Shown: positions 1-8,755, numbered from the stretch's first letter. The stretch is DNA of 64,000 bases from Billgrantia zhangzhouensis (GCF_021404465.1 NZ_JABFTT010000016.1:1-64000), one strand, 5' to 3'. The notes: generated by a model from the sequence alone, not told the origin. A program made the numbers and translations.

Positions 1-113
1 TCGACGAAGGCCTCGATGGCTCGGACCGGGTTGTCCTCTGCGACGAAATCATCCAGAAGCTCAGGGAACAACGTGGCTTGCGATCGAGACTCTCCTGCAA
101 CGAATCGCTTCAT
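1..113 (-). CDS. IS1182-family transposase, N-terminal part (cut by window edge)
   Basis: Read on the minus strand from the ATG at 113-111, the first 37 codons give MKRFVAGESRSQATLFPELL and continue through DDFVAEDNPVRAIEAFVD. This is the characteristic start of IS1182-family DDE transposases (R-x-Q-x-x-LFPE, then DNPVR). The rest lies outside the window, so whether the element is intact is unknown. It is the first of several insertion-sequence traces in the first 12 kb and marks the region as mobile. Identification rests on recalled family consensus. Confidence 0.75.
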   Translation of the reverse strand, partial: MKRFVAGESRSQATLFPELLDDFVAEDNPVRAIEAFV

Positions 114-185
114 CGGCACCTACACGAGCAGTCACAGGGAGAGTATAGCGGGAGCCGCGTTTTCACACAGCCTCGGCCGATTGCC
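1..185 (-). mobile_element. End of an IS1182-like element (partial)
   Basis: Upstream of the transposase start, bases about 155-185 (a TTTTCACACAGCC stretch followed by TCGGCCGATTGCCG) resemble the conserved terminal repeat seen at the ends of IS1182-type elements. The exact boundary and target duplication cannot be fixed because the other end is outside the window. Confidence 0.45.
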
Positions 186-229
186 GCCTTAATCAGTCAA
201 TACACGTATAGCATGTGCCGGGCCGGGTG

Positions 230-461
230 ATGATCCCCAATTTTGCTACGCTGGCAGAACGACAGCGGGCGAGACGACTGATGGCCTTCCATAACCCCGA
301 CCCAAAAATGCGTGACATCGAGCGGCGCAATGCCCGGCTGCGCGCCGCTTTTTTTGCCAAACTGTTTGGCGGTGCCAGGCGCGGATTGCGCAAGGCCATG
401 TCATGTCTTCGGCTCCGTCACCGTCGGCGCCAACATCGAGGCTGAAGGGACAAACGCATGA
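230..461 (+). pseudogene. Small hypothetical protein, probably frameshifted, upstream of the epoxide hydrolase
   Basis: From the ATG at 230 the frame gives MIPNFATLAERQRARRLMAF and on through an Arg/Ala-rich helix (ERRNARLRAAFFAKLFGG). In frame it ends in an implausible Arg/His-rich tail stopping near 445. If one base is removed near 407, inside the tandem ATGTCATGTC at 398-407, the frame continues as FGSVTVGANIEAEGTNA and stops at TGA 459-461. That stop overlaps the epoxide hydrolase ATG as ATGA, the usual sign of translational coupling. I read this as a roughly 76-residue gene with a one-base insertion, or a sequencing error. I do not recognise the family; the basic helical composition is all that can be described. 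Confidence 0.4.
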
Positions 462-1639
462 ATCGCCTAGACAGGGATGTTCAAGTATTCGAAGCCCGTG
501 CAACCGATGCCGACCTCGACGACCTGCGCGCGCGACTGGCCGCGGCGCGGCTACCGGAGACCGAGACGGTCTATCGCGCCGCGCCCGATCCTCGCCGCTG
601 GGATCAGGGTGTTCCTCTCGCCGATCTTGTCGATCTCGTGAACTACTGGCGCACCGAGTATGACTGGAGATCGTTCGAGGCGCGCCTTGACCGTATCGGC
701 CAGTTCCGCACGACGATCGATGGCCTCGGCATTCACTTCCTGCACCGTCGATCCGCCCGTGCCGATGCCACACCTCTGATCCTGACGCACGGCTGGCCAG
801 GCAGCATTGTCGAGTTCATCGATATCGTCGACGAGCTGACAGAGCCGAAGGAGCCAGACACGCCAGCTTTCCACGTCGTGGTCCCGTCGCTGCCGGGCTT
901 TGGCTACAGCGACAAGCCGACCACTACCGGTTGGGGCGCCGGAAAGATCGCGGCCGCCTGGGTGGAGCTGATGGAAAGGCTCGGCTACGACAAGTTCGTC
1001 GCCCATGGCGGCGACTGGGGCGGTGTCATCACCACGGTCCTCGGTGGCAGGTTCCCGTCACAACTCCTCGGCATCCACTCGACGTTGGCGCAGGCACCAC
1101 CCGGTCTGGTCATGGAGGGGCTGACAGCGGACGAGCGCAAATGGGCCGAGGACACCCGTGACTTCTGGCTCTACCGCGCGGCGTATGCGAAGCAGCAGGC
1201 GACCCGACCGCAGACCATCGGCTACTCGCTCGTCGACTCGCCCGTCGGGCTTCTGGCCTGGATCCTCGACAAGTTTGCCGAGTGGACGGATACCGACGAT
1301 AGCCCCTTCGAGACGATTTCCCGAGACCGCATTCTCGATGACGTCACCCTCTACTGGCTGACACGGTCCGGCGCCTCGGCGGCCCGCATCTACTACGAAA
1401 GCCACGGCGGTGTTAATGCGCTCGACCCCGAGCTGCGGGTCGATGTTCCCTCAGCCATCACCATATATCCCCGCGACATCGAGAAGTGTCCGCGCCCCTG
1501 GGCAGAGCAGCGGTACCGGCAGATCGTGCGATGGAGGACGGCCGAAAAGGGAGGGCACTTTCCTTCGCTGGAGGTGCCGGGGTATTTCGTCAAGGACCTG
1601 CAGGAGGGCTTTGCGGCGGTGCTGGCTGTTAATCGGTAA
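458..1639 (+). CDS. Epoxide hydrolase (microsomal-type, EHN domain plus alpha/beta hydrolase)
   Basis: Hydrolyses epoxides to vicinal diols through an enzyme-ester intermediate. The 393-residue length and layout fit the family: an N-terminal EHN region (about 8-110, with the W-x-x-E-YDW segment) followed by an alpha/beta hydrolase fold. HGWPGS at 111-116 forms the oxyanion loop, GGDWGG places the nucleophile at Asp186, and the late GGHFPSLE places the catalytic His at 367. The start is supported by a GAAGGGA ribosome-binding site at about 444-450 and the ATGA overlap with the small gene upstream. A strong terminator follows. The physiological substrate is unknown; other family members act on limonene or aromatic epoxides. 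Confidence 0.9.
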   Translation: MNRLDRDVQVFEARATDADLDDLRARLAAARLPETETVYRAAPDPRRWDQGVPLADLVDLVNYWRTEYDWRSFEARLDRIGQFRTTIDGLGIHFLHRRSARADATPLILTHGWPGSIVEFIDIVDELTEPKEPDTPAFHVVVPSLPGFGYSDKPTTTGWGAGKIAAAWVELMERLGYDKFVAHGGDWGGVITTVLGGRFPSQLLGIHSTLAQAPPGLVMEGLTADERKWAEDTRDFWLYRAAYAKQQATRPQTIGYSLVDSPVGLLAWILDKFAEWTDTDDSPFETISRDRILDDVTLYWLTRSGASAARIYYESHGGVNALDPELRVDVPSAITIYPRDIEKCPRPWAEQRYRQIVRWRTAEKGGHFPSLEVPGYFVKDLQEGFAAVLAVNR

Positions 1640-1705
1640 AGCGGCGGGGGCGCGTGGGCCGTGAAGAGGCCGCCCAGAGCGGGGCGACAACCTGACACGA
1701 CGAGA

Positions 1706-1739
1706 AGAGCCAGCGCACCGCGCTGGCTCTCGTCTTTTT
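1706..1739 (+). terminator. Rho-independent terminator after the epoxide hydrolase
   Basis: A perfect 10-bp stem (AGAGCCAGCG at 1706-1715 with CGCTGGCTCT at 1721-1730) has a 5-nt loop and a T run at 1735-1739. Confidence 0.85.
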
Positions 1740-1764
1740 GGGATTGCGTTGACGTAGGTCTCTG

Positions 1765-2055
1765 GTGTGGGGCGGGCCGGCGATCTGCGAGGCTCTGGTG
1801 TATCTATACGGCGCACGGAACCGTATTCATAAACCGTTGGCCCTGCGCTCCGATAATGGCCTCGTCTTCAGCAGCCGACATTATATCGCGACGGTGAGTA
1901 CTACGGACTCACCAGGAGTTCATGACGCCCTACACGCCGGAGAAGAACGAGCTCGTTGAGCGCTTTTGCAGCCCTTGAAGGAAGAGCGCATTTGGCAATA
2001 TCGGTTCGAGTCGTTGGGCTAGGCCCGAGCAGTCATCAGCCGCTGGATACAGCAC
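1765..2055 (+). pseudogene. Decayed IS3-type transposase (orfB) fragment
   Basis: One frame encodes KPLALRSDNGLVFSSRHYIA, the second-Asp block of IS3-type DDE integrases. After a shift near 1900 the next frame gives QEFMTPYTPEKNELVERF, the block with the catalytic Glu, and after another shift KEERIWQYRFESL. At least two frameshifts and an in-frame TAG make it non-functional. It sits between the epoxide hydrolase terminator and the AT-richer radical-SAM cassette, marking a probable recombination boundary. The 5' half of the transposase is absent. Approximate limits only. Confidence 0.75.
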
Positions 2056-2233
2056 TAGAGTCACATCAGTTGTTGGGCTGTGTGGCACACCGGGCATTAG
2101 CTGCGTAGGTGTGCAGAAACCAAGGGGCATTATACCTGCAAAAGGCCGGGTCGTAGTCACTAAATATTTGTAGTGTAACAATTTTTTGATTATAGCCAAA
2201 TGGGCAACGAATAAGACTTAAACAGCCATGGTC

Positions 2234-2318
2234 TAAGGGTGATGAGACGGTATAGTTAATCCAGTAGATACCGTCTTGCAGACTTTGTGGAGTCATCAAG
2301 CAACCGTGATGACCCTTA
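2234..2318 (+). promoter_or_regulatory. Possible structured leader (three-way junction) upstream of the radical SAM gene
   Basis: The 330-base stretch from the IS remnant to 2402 has no convincing gene. Within it, TAAGGGT (2234-2240) can pair with ACCCTTA (2312-2318). This encloses a hairpin with a 9-bp stem (AGACGGTAT 2245-2253 with ATACCGTCT 2268-2276) and a second of 6-7 bp (GTCATCA 2292-2298 with TGATGAC 2307-2313, whose last bases compete with the closing stem). This resembles a folded 5' leader. It matches no riboswitch consensus I know, including the lysine riboswitch. Confidence 0.35.
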
Positions 2319-2401
2319 TACTTACATAGACGGATAGTCCTAAGACCAGCACGACCGGCAAACAGCACGCCCTACTGTTCAGCGCAAGGAGATTGGTTTA
2401 C

Positions 2402-3799
2402 ATGGATAATCATGATTACCGATTCAAGCCTTACACCCGCAACAGTATTAAAAGCGCACCGCAATGGAAACTATTAACGCCGTCACAGCAAGAGTCGGTT
2501 CTTGCAGTTTCACGCGTTCTACCTTTTCGAGTCAATGCTTACGTTCTAGATGAGCTTATTGACTGGAGCAATATTCCAGATGATCCCATTTTCCGCCTAA
2601 CGTTTCCGCATCGCGAAATGCTGAAAACTGAAGAGTATGAATTACTTCGCAATATTGAAAGTGGGCGTTCCGCAGGAAGCGAGGGGGAGCTCATAAAACG
2701 TATTCGAATGAATATGAATCCCCATCCTGCTGGGCAGCTTACACACAACGTCCCCTATCTTTATGGACAGCCTATCAAGGGCCTACAGCATAAATATCGG
2801 GAAACCGTGCTTTTCTTTCCAAGTGCAGGTCAGACCTGTCATGCCTATTGCACGTTCTGCTTTCGCTGGCCGCAGTTCGTTGGTATGAACGAACTTAAAT
2901 TCGACGCAAAAGATGCTCGGGCTCTTGTTGACTATTTGAAGGTTCACAAGGAGGTGACGGATGTTCTTATTACCGGTGGCGACCCGATGATAATGAATGC
3001 TCGTTCTCTGGCTGGCTACATTGAGCCTTTGTTGTCGGCTGATCTTTCTCATATACAGAATATTCGCATCGGCACAAAGTCCGTCGCGTACTGGCCACAA
3101 CGCTTCGTTAGCGATCCCGATGCAGATGATGTCATGCGGCTGTTTGAAAAAGTCGTTGCATCAGGAAAGAATCTTGCTGTGATGGGGCATTACAACCATC
3201 CCGCCGAATTGCGCCCGGCGATAGCTCAACAAGCTGTTCGCAATATCATCGCTACCGGTGCAACGGTCCGAATGCAAGCACCGTTGATTCGCCATATTAA
3301 TGAAGACCCAGCAGGTTGGGCAGAGCTCTGGACTGCCGGTGTAAAACTCGGAGCGACTCCCTATTACATGTTCGTCGAGCGAGACACTGGGCCTCGAAGC
3401 TACTTTGAGGTGCCACTGGTCAAGGCTTATGAAGTCTTTCAGCAGGCTTATCAGCAGGTGTCGGGCCTAGCGCGGACAGTTCGCGGACCATCAATGAGCG
3501 CTCATCCTGGAAAGGTGGTGATAGACGGAATCGTAAAGTTGGCCGGCGAGAAAGTATTCGCGCTGCAGTTCTTACAGGCGAGAAATCCTAATTGGGTGCG
3601 CCGGCCTTTTTACGCACGCTTTGATCCGCATGCAACTTGGCTAGACCAACTACGGCCAGCATTTGGCGAGTCACGTTTCTTTTTTGAGCAGGAAGCTCAT
3701 GCCGAGGTCAGCAGTATCATTTCCTCCTCGGCTTGGGATGACTCAACTATTTCTAATGCAAGCAATAGTGGCGTCGATAAACGCGCTTCTGTCTCGTGA
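2402..3799 (+). CDS. KamA-like radical SAM protein (lysine 2,3-aminomutase family)
   Basis: A 465-residue protein of the PLP-dependent radical SAM aminomutase family. The iron-sulfur cluster motif is C146-x3-C150-x2-C153 (CHAYCTFC). ITGGDP lies downstream, and HPGK places a probable PLP lysine at 371. Asp328 (ERDTG) lines up with the lysine-binding Asp293 of the clostridial enzyme, but the partner Asp330, which precedes the PLP lysine there, is replaced (SMSAHPGK). The substrate is therefore probably not ordinary L-lysine, or the chemistry differs. The ATG at 2402 is chosen because AAGGAG at 2386-2391 is well spaced, unlike the TTG at 2393. The downstream fusion gene starts 9 nt after the stop, indicating an operon. 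Base composition is visibly more AT-rich than the later window. Family call is firm, function unknown. Confidence 0.85.
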   Translation: MDNHDYRFKPYTRNSIKSAPQWKLLTPSQQESVLAVSRVLPFRVNAYVLDELIDWSNIPDDPIFRLTFPHREMLKTEEYELLRNIESGRSAGSEGELIKRIRMNMNPHPAGQLTHNVPYLYGQPIKGLQHKYRETVLFFPSAGQTCHAYCTFCFRWPQFVGMNELKFDAKDARALVDYLKVHKEVTDVLITGGDPMIMNARSLAGYIEPLLSADLSHIQNIRIGTKSVAYWPQRFVSDPDADDVMRLFEKVVASGKNLAVMGHYNHPAELRPAIAQQAVRNIIATGATVRMQAPLIRHINEDPAGWAELWTAGVKLGATPYYMFVERDTGPRSYFEVPLVKAYEVFQQAYQQVSGLARTVRGPSMSAHPGKVVIDGIVKLAGEKVFALQFLQARNPNWVRRPFYARFDPHATWLDQLRPAFGESRFFFEQEAHAEVSSIISSSAWDDSTISNASNSGVDKRASVS

Positions 3800-3808
3800 G
3801 GAATTGAT

Positions 3809-6577
3809 ATGGATTCGTCAATCTTTGAGGTATATGCGCTTCGCTACGCAATGCATGAGGGTCGCAAAGCCAGTGAGAATTTCTTATTCCACGAGGACCA
3901 ACATAGCAGTCCGATGCCTTTGTCCTTTTACCTGTGGGCAATTAAGGGCCTTGGTCGCACTGTTGTTGTCGACACGGGATTCGACGAGAGTATGGCCCGC
4001 AAAAGAGGTAGGACGTTTTTGCATAGTCCGAAAGACCTACTCTCCGACATCGGCATCAAGGCCGAAGATGTCACTGACGTGATCATCACGCATATGCACT
4101 ATGACCACTGTGGCAATCTTGGACTGTTCCCAAAAGCCAAATATCACATACAAGAAGCTGAGATGGCTTACTGCACAGGTCGCTCAATGACCTATTCGCT
4201 TCTACGGAGGCCGTTCGAGTCGAAAAATATCAAAGATGCTATTGATTGCCTCTTCCAAGACAGATTGATCGTCCATGATGGAGACGTTGATCTTGGGGAT
4301 GGTATCCGCTTGCATAAAGTTGGGGGGCACACGAAGGGCATGCAGATCGTCAGCATCCCAACCCAGCGAGGGAACATAGTTCTCGCCAGCGATGCTGCCC
4401 ATTTCTGGGAAAACATTCACCTGCGAAGTCCTTTTCCAATCGTTGTAGACGTCCAACGTATGTTCGCTGCCTATGACGTCATGGAGTGCTTAGCGGATGG
4501 CCCCTTTCACGTCATCCCCGGACACGACCCGAAGGTGCTTGAGATATTTCCGCGTCTTCCCAATAATGCGGATATTGCCATATTGCATGCGGAGCCTGTA
4601 GAAAATCATGGGTTGAGCCCGATTGCTAAAGGAGAGAACCAAGAGGCTGCAACGGTTAGTCGGATTGCCATCGTGGGGATGGGGCCGCGGGGCATAAGTG
4701 TGCTCGAGAAACTCATCAAGTATATTGATGAGGTCAGTCTAGACGGCCAAGAAGTAGAAATCATGATGATTGATCCAGGTCCCTGTGGTGAAGGCGCTCA
4801 TTCTTCAGGTCAGCACGAGGATCTACTGATCAATACCGTGGCTTCACAGATCAGTATTTTCGGGCTTGATAGTCTGGTTAATGGGGCCCACGGCCCGTCA
4901 CTTACTGAATGGGCGCGGCAAGCTGGGTATCGCCGCATCGGTAACCGCTATCGCATATCTAACTCCGGTGAAGGTGATGCAATTAGCGACGCGGACTATC
5001 TTCCAAGAAGATTGCTGGGTCAGTATTTGGGGTGGGCGTTCGAGCAAATGACATGTTCTCTACCGGAACGAATCCAAATTAGGCACATCCGCCGTCGCGT
5101 TCTTGATCTTCGAAAGATAGACGACGAAACCTTTTTGCTTGAACTCGACGAAGGGCCCCAACTCCTTGCGAATTACATAGTTCTTGCCACTGGTCATGGA
5201 ACTCGATCGCCCACGGAAACTGATCTCAAGTACCAATCGTTTGCCAGCACAGCTGAAAATATTAATCCGAGTGCTGCTTATTACAGATCGCCATACCCCA
5301 CTGAAAACCTGGCCACTATCCATGAGAGGGCGTGCGTTGCCATCCAAGGACTTGGACTGACTGCCTACGATGTGATTTCCTCCCTTACCAGTGCACGTGG
5401 CGGATGGTTTCGCGAAACCAAAGAGCGACTCGAATACATACCGTCCGGAAACGAACCCAGAATACTGCTTGTCTCTCGCAACTGCTTGCCATTTGCTGCA
5501 AGGGGGATCAACCAGAAAGGATTGACTGGAAGCCACCAGGCGGCATTCTTTACACTAAAATCTCTTGACTCTCTACGCCATACCGCGATCGTTGCTCGTG
5601 GTAGCCCTCGTCTGAACTTCGAACATGAAGTGCTACCACTCATTAAGCTAGAGATGGCTTATGCTTACCGCTTGGCCCTACAAGATGGAAAGGTCGACCC
5701 CGCAGAGTTCGTGCCATCCGACGAGGAATGCGAGGCTATAGATAGATTGCTTGATCCGCTCGCATACGAGAAGTTTTCGTCGCTAGAGCACTTTCGCGAC
5801 TACTTCCGTCGGCAGGTCGAAGAGGATCTCAGGCATGCCTGTCTCGGGAACCTAACTAGCCCAGTCAAAGCGGCAGCTGATGTGCTTCGAGATACACGCG
5901 AAGCCTTGCGTGCTGCAGTGGAGTTTGGCGGCCTTACCCCTTCATCTCACCGTGTTTTCGTTGAGTCCTTCGTTCCAACAGCGAACAGAATTTCTTTCGG
6001 GCCACCCAAGCAGCGGAACGCCGAACTGTTAGCACTGATGGACGCTGGAGTACTAAGCGTAGCCGGCGGCCCTGGCAATGAAATTGAGTTGGATCGCGAG
6101 CGCGGGCAGTTTTGCATCGTTAGCCGGTTAGGAAAGGAACCAGCACGAGACTATGCTGATGTGCTGATTTCAGCCCGTCTAGATGTGTACTCACCGCTTA
6201 CGGACTCCAGCCCTCTATCCAATAATCTGCTGGCTAGCGGCATCGCCCGGCCTTACCTCAACGGCGACTATCATCCAGGCGGGCTCGACATTAGCCAGGA
6301 TCTCAAAGTCATTGACTCAAAGGGCTGCGTTCACGACCGCCTCTGGGCGATCGGAATCCCGATTGAAGGCCCGCATTTTTATACGCATGCCCTGCCGCGC
6401 TCCTCTAAAGCGTCCCGGTTTTCTCTCGACGCTGAGCAGTGTGCTCTGCAGATAGTGGAAGTGCTTTCACGCAGACATGCCTCGCCTTCGGTAATGAATC
6501 AGATGGAAGAGGAGCATAAGCAAAAGAACCAGTTACAACCGGCTCGCACCGAGGAAGTCACTAAGAAAATTGCTTGA
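3809..6577 (+). CDS. Fusion: metallo-beta-lactamase-fold hydrolase plus FAD/NAD(P)-binding protein
   Basis: A 922-residue protein with two unrelated domains. Residues 1-265 are a lactonase-type metallo-beta-lactamase fold: H95-x-H97-x-D99-H100 (HMHYDHCGN), His174 (GGHT), Asp195 (SDAAH) and His239 (PGHD) make a full dinuclear metal site. From about residue 285 begins a Rossmann segment, IAIVGMGPRGISVLEKL, with G290-x-G292-x2-G295, followed by the GPCGEGAHS and LLINTVASQ blocks of the FAD_NAD_bind (PF13454-like) family, running to about residue 890. No stop or internal start with a good ribosome-binding site separates the halves. The gene follows the KamA-like gene by 9 nt and precedes an MFS transporter. 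A coupled hydrolysis/oxidation on one small molecule is plausible but unproven. Confidence 0.85.
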   Translation: MDSSIFEVYALRYAMHEGRKASENFLFHEDQHSSPMPLSFYLWAIKGLGRTVVVDTGFDESMARKRGRTFLHSPKDLLSDIGIKAEDVTDVIITHMHYDHCGNLGLFPKAKYHIQEAEMAYCTGRSMTYSLLRRPFESKNIKDAIDCLFQDRLIVHDGDVDLGDGIRLHKVGGHTKGMQIVSIPTQRGNIVLASDAAHFWENIHLRSPFPIVVDVQRMFAAYDVMECLADGPFHVIPGHDPKVLEIFPRLPNNADIAILHAEPVENHGLSPIAKGENQEAATVSRIAIVGMGPRGISVLEKLIKYIDEVSLDGQEVEIMMIDPGPCGEGAHSSGQHEDLLINTVASQISIFGLDSLVNGAHGPSLTEWARQAGYRRIGNRYRISNSGEGDAISDADYLPRRLLGQYLGWAFEQMTCSLPERIQIRHIRRRVLDLRKIDDETFLLELDEGPQLLANYIVLATGHGTRSPTETDLKYQSFASTAENINPSAAYYRSPYPTENLATIHERACVAIQGLGLTAYDVISSLTSARGGWFRETKERLEYIPSGNEPRILLVSRNCLPFAARGINQKGLTGSHQAAFFTLKSLDSLRHTAIVARGSPRLNFEHEVLPLIKLEMAYAYRLALQDGKVDPAEFVPSDEECEAIDRLLDPLAYEKFSSLEHFRDYFRRQVEEDLRHACLGNLTSPVKAAADVLRDTREALRAAVEFGGLTPSSHRVFVESFVPTANRISFGPPKQRNAELLALMDAGVLSVAGGPGNEIELDRERGQFCIVSRLGKEPARDYADVLISARLDVYSPLTDSSPLSNNLLASGIARPYLNGDYHPGGLDISQDLKVIDSKGCVHDRLWAIGIPIEGPHFYTHALPRSSKASRFSLDAEQCALQIVEVLSRRHASPSVMNQMEEEHKQKNQLQPARTEEVTKKIA

Positions 6578-6622
6578 TAACCCATCGCTTACTATCGATA
6601 AGCGCAATAAGAGGGCTCCGAC

Positions 6623-7846
6623 ATGAAAACGTACCGGCCGTCCCATGCTATTGATAAACCGTTGCCGGCCCTACATGAGTTGCACCCCAGCTTGGCTGCC
6701 CTCACGTTGTCGTTGGCATCTGCAGTGGCATTGGGCATCACGCGGTTTTCCTATGGTCTGTTACTACCGCCAATGCGAGAGGACCTTAACTGGAGCTACA
6801 CTCTAGCGGGGTCTCTGAACACAAGTAACGCTGTAGGATATTTGGCCGGTGCGTTGATTGCGCCCTTGGTATTGCGCTGGATTGGCGTGTCACGCTTGCT
6901 GACATTGAGCACAGTGTTAGCTGGCATCTTCATGCTCCTATCGGGCACCACTTTGGTAGCTGATGTGCTTCTTGTCTTGCGGGTATGCTCAGGGGTGGTG
7001 AGTTCCTTTATTTTTATAGCAGGAGGTGTATTGGCTTCCAGAATAAGTTCGATGCACTCTAAGCGCTCGGGCCTCCTATTAGGTATTTACTATGGCGGCA
7101 CAGGGTTGGGAATTGTACTGTCTTCATTATTAATCCCTGTCCTTTTAAATGCTGCCCAGGTATATGGGCATGCCCATACGTGGCAATGGACGTGGTACGG
7201 GCTAGGCCTGCTTTGCTTTGTCGCAGCAGGGCTGATGGCACCGCTGGCTAAGGCGATCAGCAGCAGTCCGGGTAGCTCACCCCAGCGCCACCAATACGAT
7301 CTGCGTCGCTTCAGCTGGGCGTTAGGGGGCTACTTCCTATTTGGGGTGGGCTGCATTGGGTACATGACTTTTGTGGTCGCGTTGCTGAAAGAGCAACAGA
7401 TGCAACCCTGGCTCATAACTCTTTTTTATTCAGTATTGGGTGTTGCTGTGATGGCTTCTTCTCGCCTTTGGGCGGGTTTGTTAAGCCGATACAAAGGTGG
7501 TCAAGCGCTAGCCATCCTGAACGCGGTTTTGGCAGGCGCGACACTTTTACCAATCCTAGCTGGTTCTGTGCCATTGGCTTTCTTATCAGGACTGGTGTTC
7601 GGTGGCGTCTTCATGTCCGTCGTCGCTTCAACAACAGCCTTGGTGCGGCACAACCTGGATGAACAATACTGGTCGGCCGCTATAAGCGCTTTTACTGTGG
7701 TTTTTGCATTCGGTCAGATTATCGGGCCGCTGCTTGTTGGTTGGTTGGCTGATGGGCCCGGTGGACTAGAGCAAGGACTCGCTGTATCAGCTGGTGCATT
7801 GGCTGTTGGCGCCCTTTTGGCCTGGCGGCAAAAGCCACTGAAGTAA
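6623..7846 (+). CDS. MFS transporter, YbfB/YjiJ-like
   Basis: A 407-residue inner-membrane protein with about 12 hydrophobic segments. The N-terminal stretch ALGITRFSYGLLLPPMREDL is typical of the YbfB/YjiJ-type major facilitator branch, and a charged linker near residues 210-225 separates the two six-helix halves. It lies 45 nt after the fusion gene on the same strand and is the obvious exporter or importer for the cassette. Nothing in the sequence fixes the substrate. Confidence 0.85.
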   Translation: MKTYRPSHAIDKPLPALHELHPSLAALTLSLASAVALGITRFSYGLLLPPMREDLNWSYTLAGSLNTSNAVGYLAGALIAPLVLRWIGVSRLLTLSTVLAGIFMLLSGTTLVADVLLVLRVCSGVVSSFIFIAGGVLASRISSMHSKRSGLLLGIYYGGTGLGIVLSSLLIPVLLNAAQVYGHAHTWQWTWYGLGLLCFVAAGLMAPLAKAISSSPGSSPQRHQYDLRRFSWALGGYFLFGVGCIGYMTFVVALLKEQQMQPWLITLFYSVLGVAVMASSRLWAGLLSRYKGGQALAILNAVLAGATLLPILAGSVPLAFLSGLVFGGVFMSVVASTTALVRHNLDEQYWSAAISAFTVVFAFGQIIGPLLVGWLADGPGGLEQGLAVSAGALAVGALLAWRQKPLK

Positions 7847-7885
7847 ACGGCTCGAATAATATCGCATAAAACAAGAGAGACTTCC

Positions 7886-8290
7886 ATGAAAGAACATACA
7901 GGCGGATGCTTGTGCGGTGCAGTGAGATACGCTTTTACCGGTGAGCCTCGATTTGTCTCATTATGCCACTGCACGCATTGTCAAAAGCTAAGTGGCGGAA
8001 GTTATACAATCAATCTCCTTATACGAGAACAAGATTTTAAGCAACAGGGAGCAACCGCGTTGTTTGAAGACAGTGGTGATAGTGGACACCCAGTGCAGCG
8101 CCATTTTTGCGGAGACTGTGGATCACACATCTTTGCAAAAATTGCATCAGCTCCAGGAAAAATCGTGCTAAAGGGAGGGACTCTCGATCACCCCAACGAC
8201 TTTACCCCGCAAGCTGAAATATATACATGCCGAGCTTCTGAGTGGCTGTTGCCTGTTGAGAACACGCAACGCTTTGATCTAGGCATATAA
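7886..8290 (+). CDS. GFA-family zinc protein (glutathione-dependent formaldehyde-activating-like)
   Basis: A 134-residue protein with all GFA zinc motifs: GGCLCGAVRY (Cys8, Cys10), SLCHCTHCQ (Cys27, Cys29, Cys32) and HFCGDCGSH later in the chain. The archetype promotes formation of S-hydroxymethylglutathione, but most family members have no proven substrate. It is 40 nt downstream of the MFS gene with an AGAGAG ribosome-binding site, and so is probably the fourth gene of the cassette. Together with the GST-like gene nearby it hints at glutathione-linked chemistry; this is inference. Confidence 0.85.
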   Translation: MKEHTGGCLCGAVRYAFTGEPRFVSLCHCTHCQKLSGGSYTINLLIREQDFKQQGATALFEDSGDSGHPVQRHFCGDCGSHIFAKIASAPGKIVLKGGTLDHPNDFTPQAEIYTCRASEWLLPVENTQRFDLGI

Positions 8291-8350
8291 TCCAGCCGGC
8301 TATGCGCCGGGTTTATAAGCGACGAATCTGAAATGAATAAGGAGATGGTA

Positions 8351-8755
8351 ATGAACGAAGCACAGTATGATGAAGAATTAAAGTCCGCGCTTACCGCTGC
8401 TGTTGGAACGACATACGTACAAGGTGGCATCAAGCGTACCGTCCTACAAAAAGCACAGTTTCCCGAGGGCTACACTATCAATTTTAATCTGATTGAAGTC
8501 CCGGCGGGTAATAGCGCAGCTCCGCATGTCCATCCTGGATTGGAAATTACCTATGTGCTTGAAGGCGAGTTCGATCTCGTTACACAAGGCAAGCCGGACC
8601 GCCGTTTTACTCCAGGTATGTCTTACATGGTCTCTGATCAAGATGTTCACTACGCCAGGGTGTTGAGTGATATTCCAATGAAACTACTTTGTGTTTTTGT
8701 CAACAAGGAAAGCGAGCCGGTAGCCCGAGTAGTCGGAAAGGCAGAGGCGCGTTAG
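8351..8755 (+). CDS. Small cupin protein
   Basis: A 134-residue single cupin. The metal-site pattern is visible: HVHPGLEITYVLEGEF (motif 1) and a later PGMSYMVSDQDVHYARV (motif 2). The ATG at 8351 is preferred over one at 8333 because AAGGAG at 8339-8344 sits 6 nt before it. It ends just before a perfect terminator, so it is probably the last gene of the cassette transcript. Related small cupins bind metal and act as isomerases, dioxygenases or quorum-quenching-type proteins. No function can be assigned. Confidence 0.8.
   Translation: MNEAQYDEELKSALTAAVGTTYVQGGIKRTVLQKAQFPEGYTINFNLIEVPAGNSAAPHVHPGLEITYVLEGEFDLVTQGKPDRRFTPGMSYMVSDQDVHYARVLSDIPMKLLCVFVNKESEPVARVVGKAEAR

Noticed and set aside
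2066..2368. 100-codon minus-strand frame upstream of the radical SAM gene
   Set aside because: No ribosome-binding site or recognisable domain; the segment is better explained as a leader region.
2056..2401. Lysine riboswitch upstream of the KamA-like gene
   Set aside because: The conserved core of the lysine riboswitch is not present; only a generic three-stem fold can be drawn.
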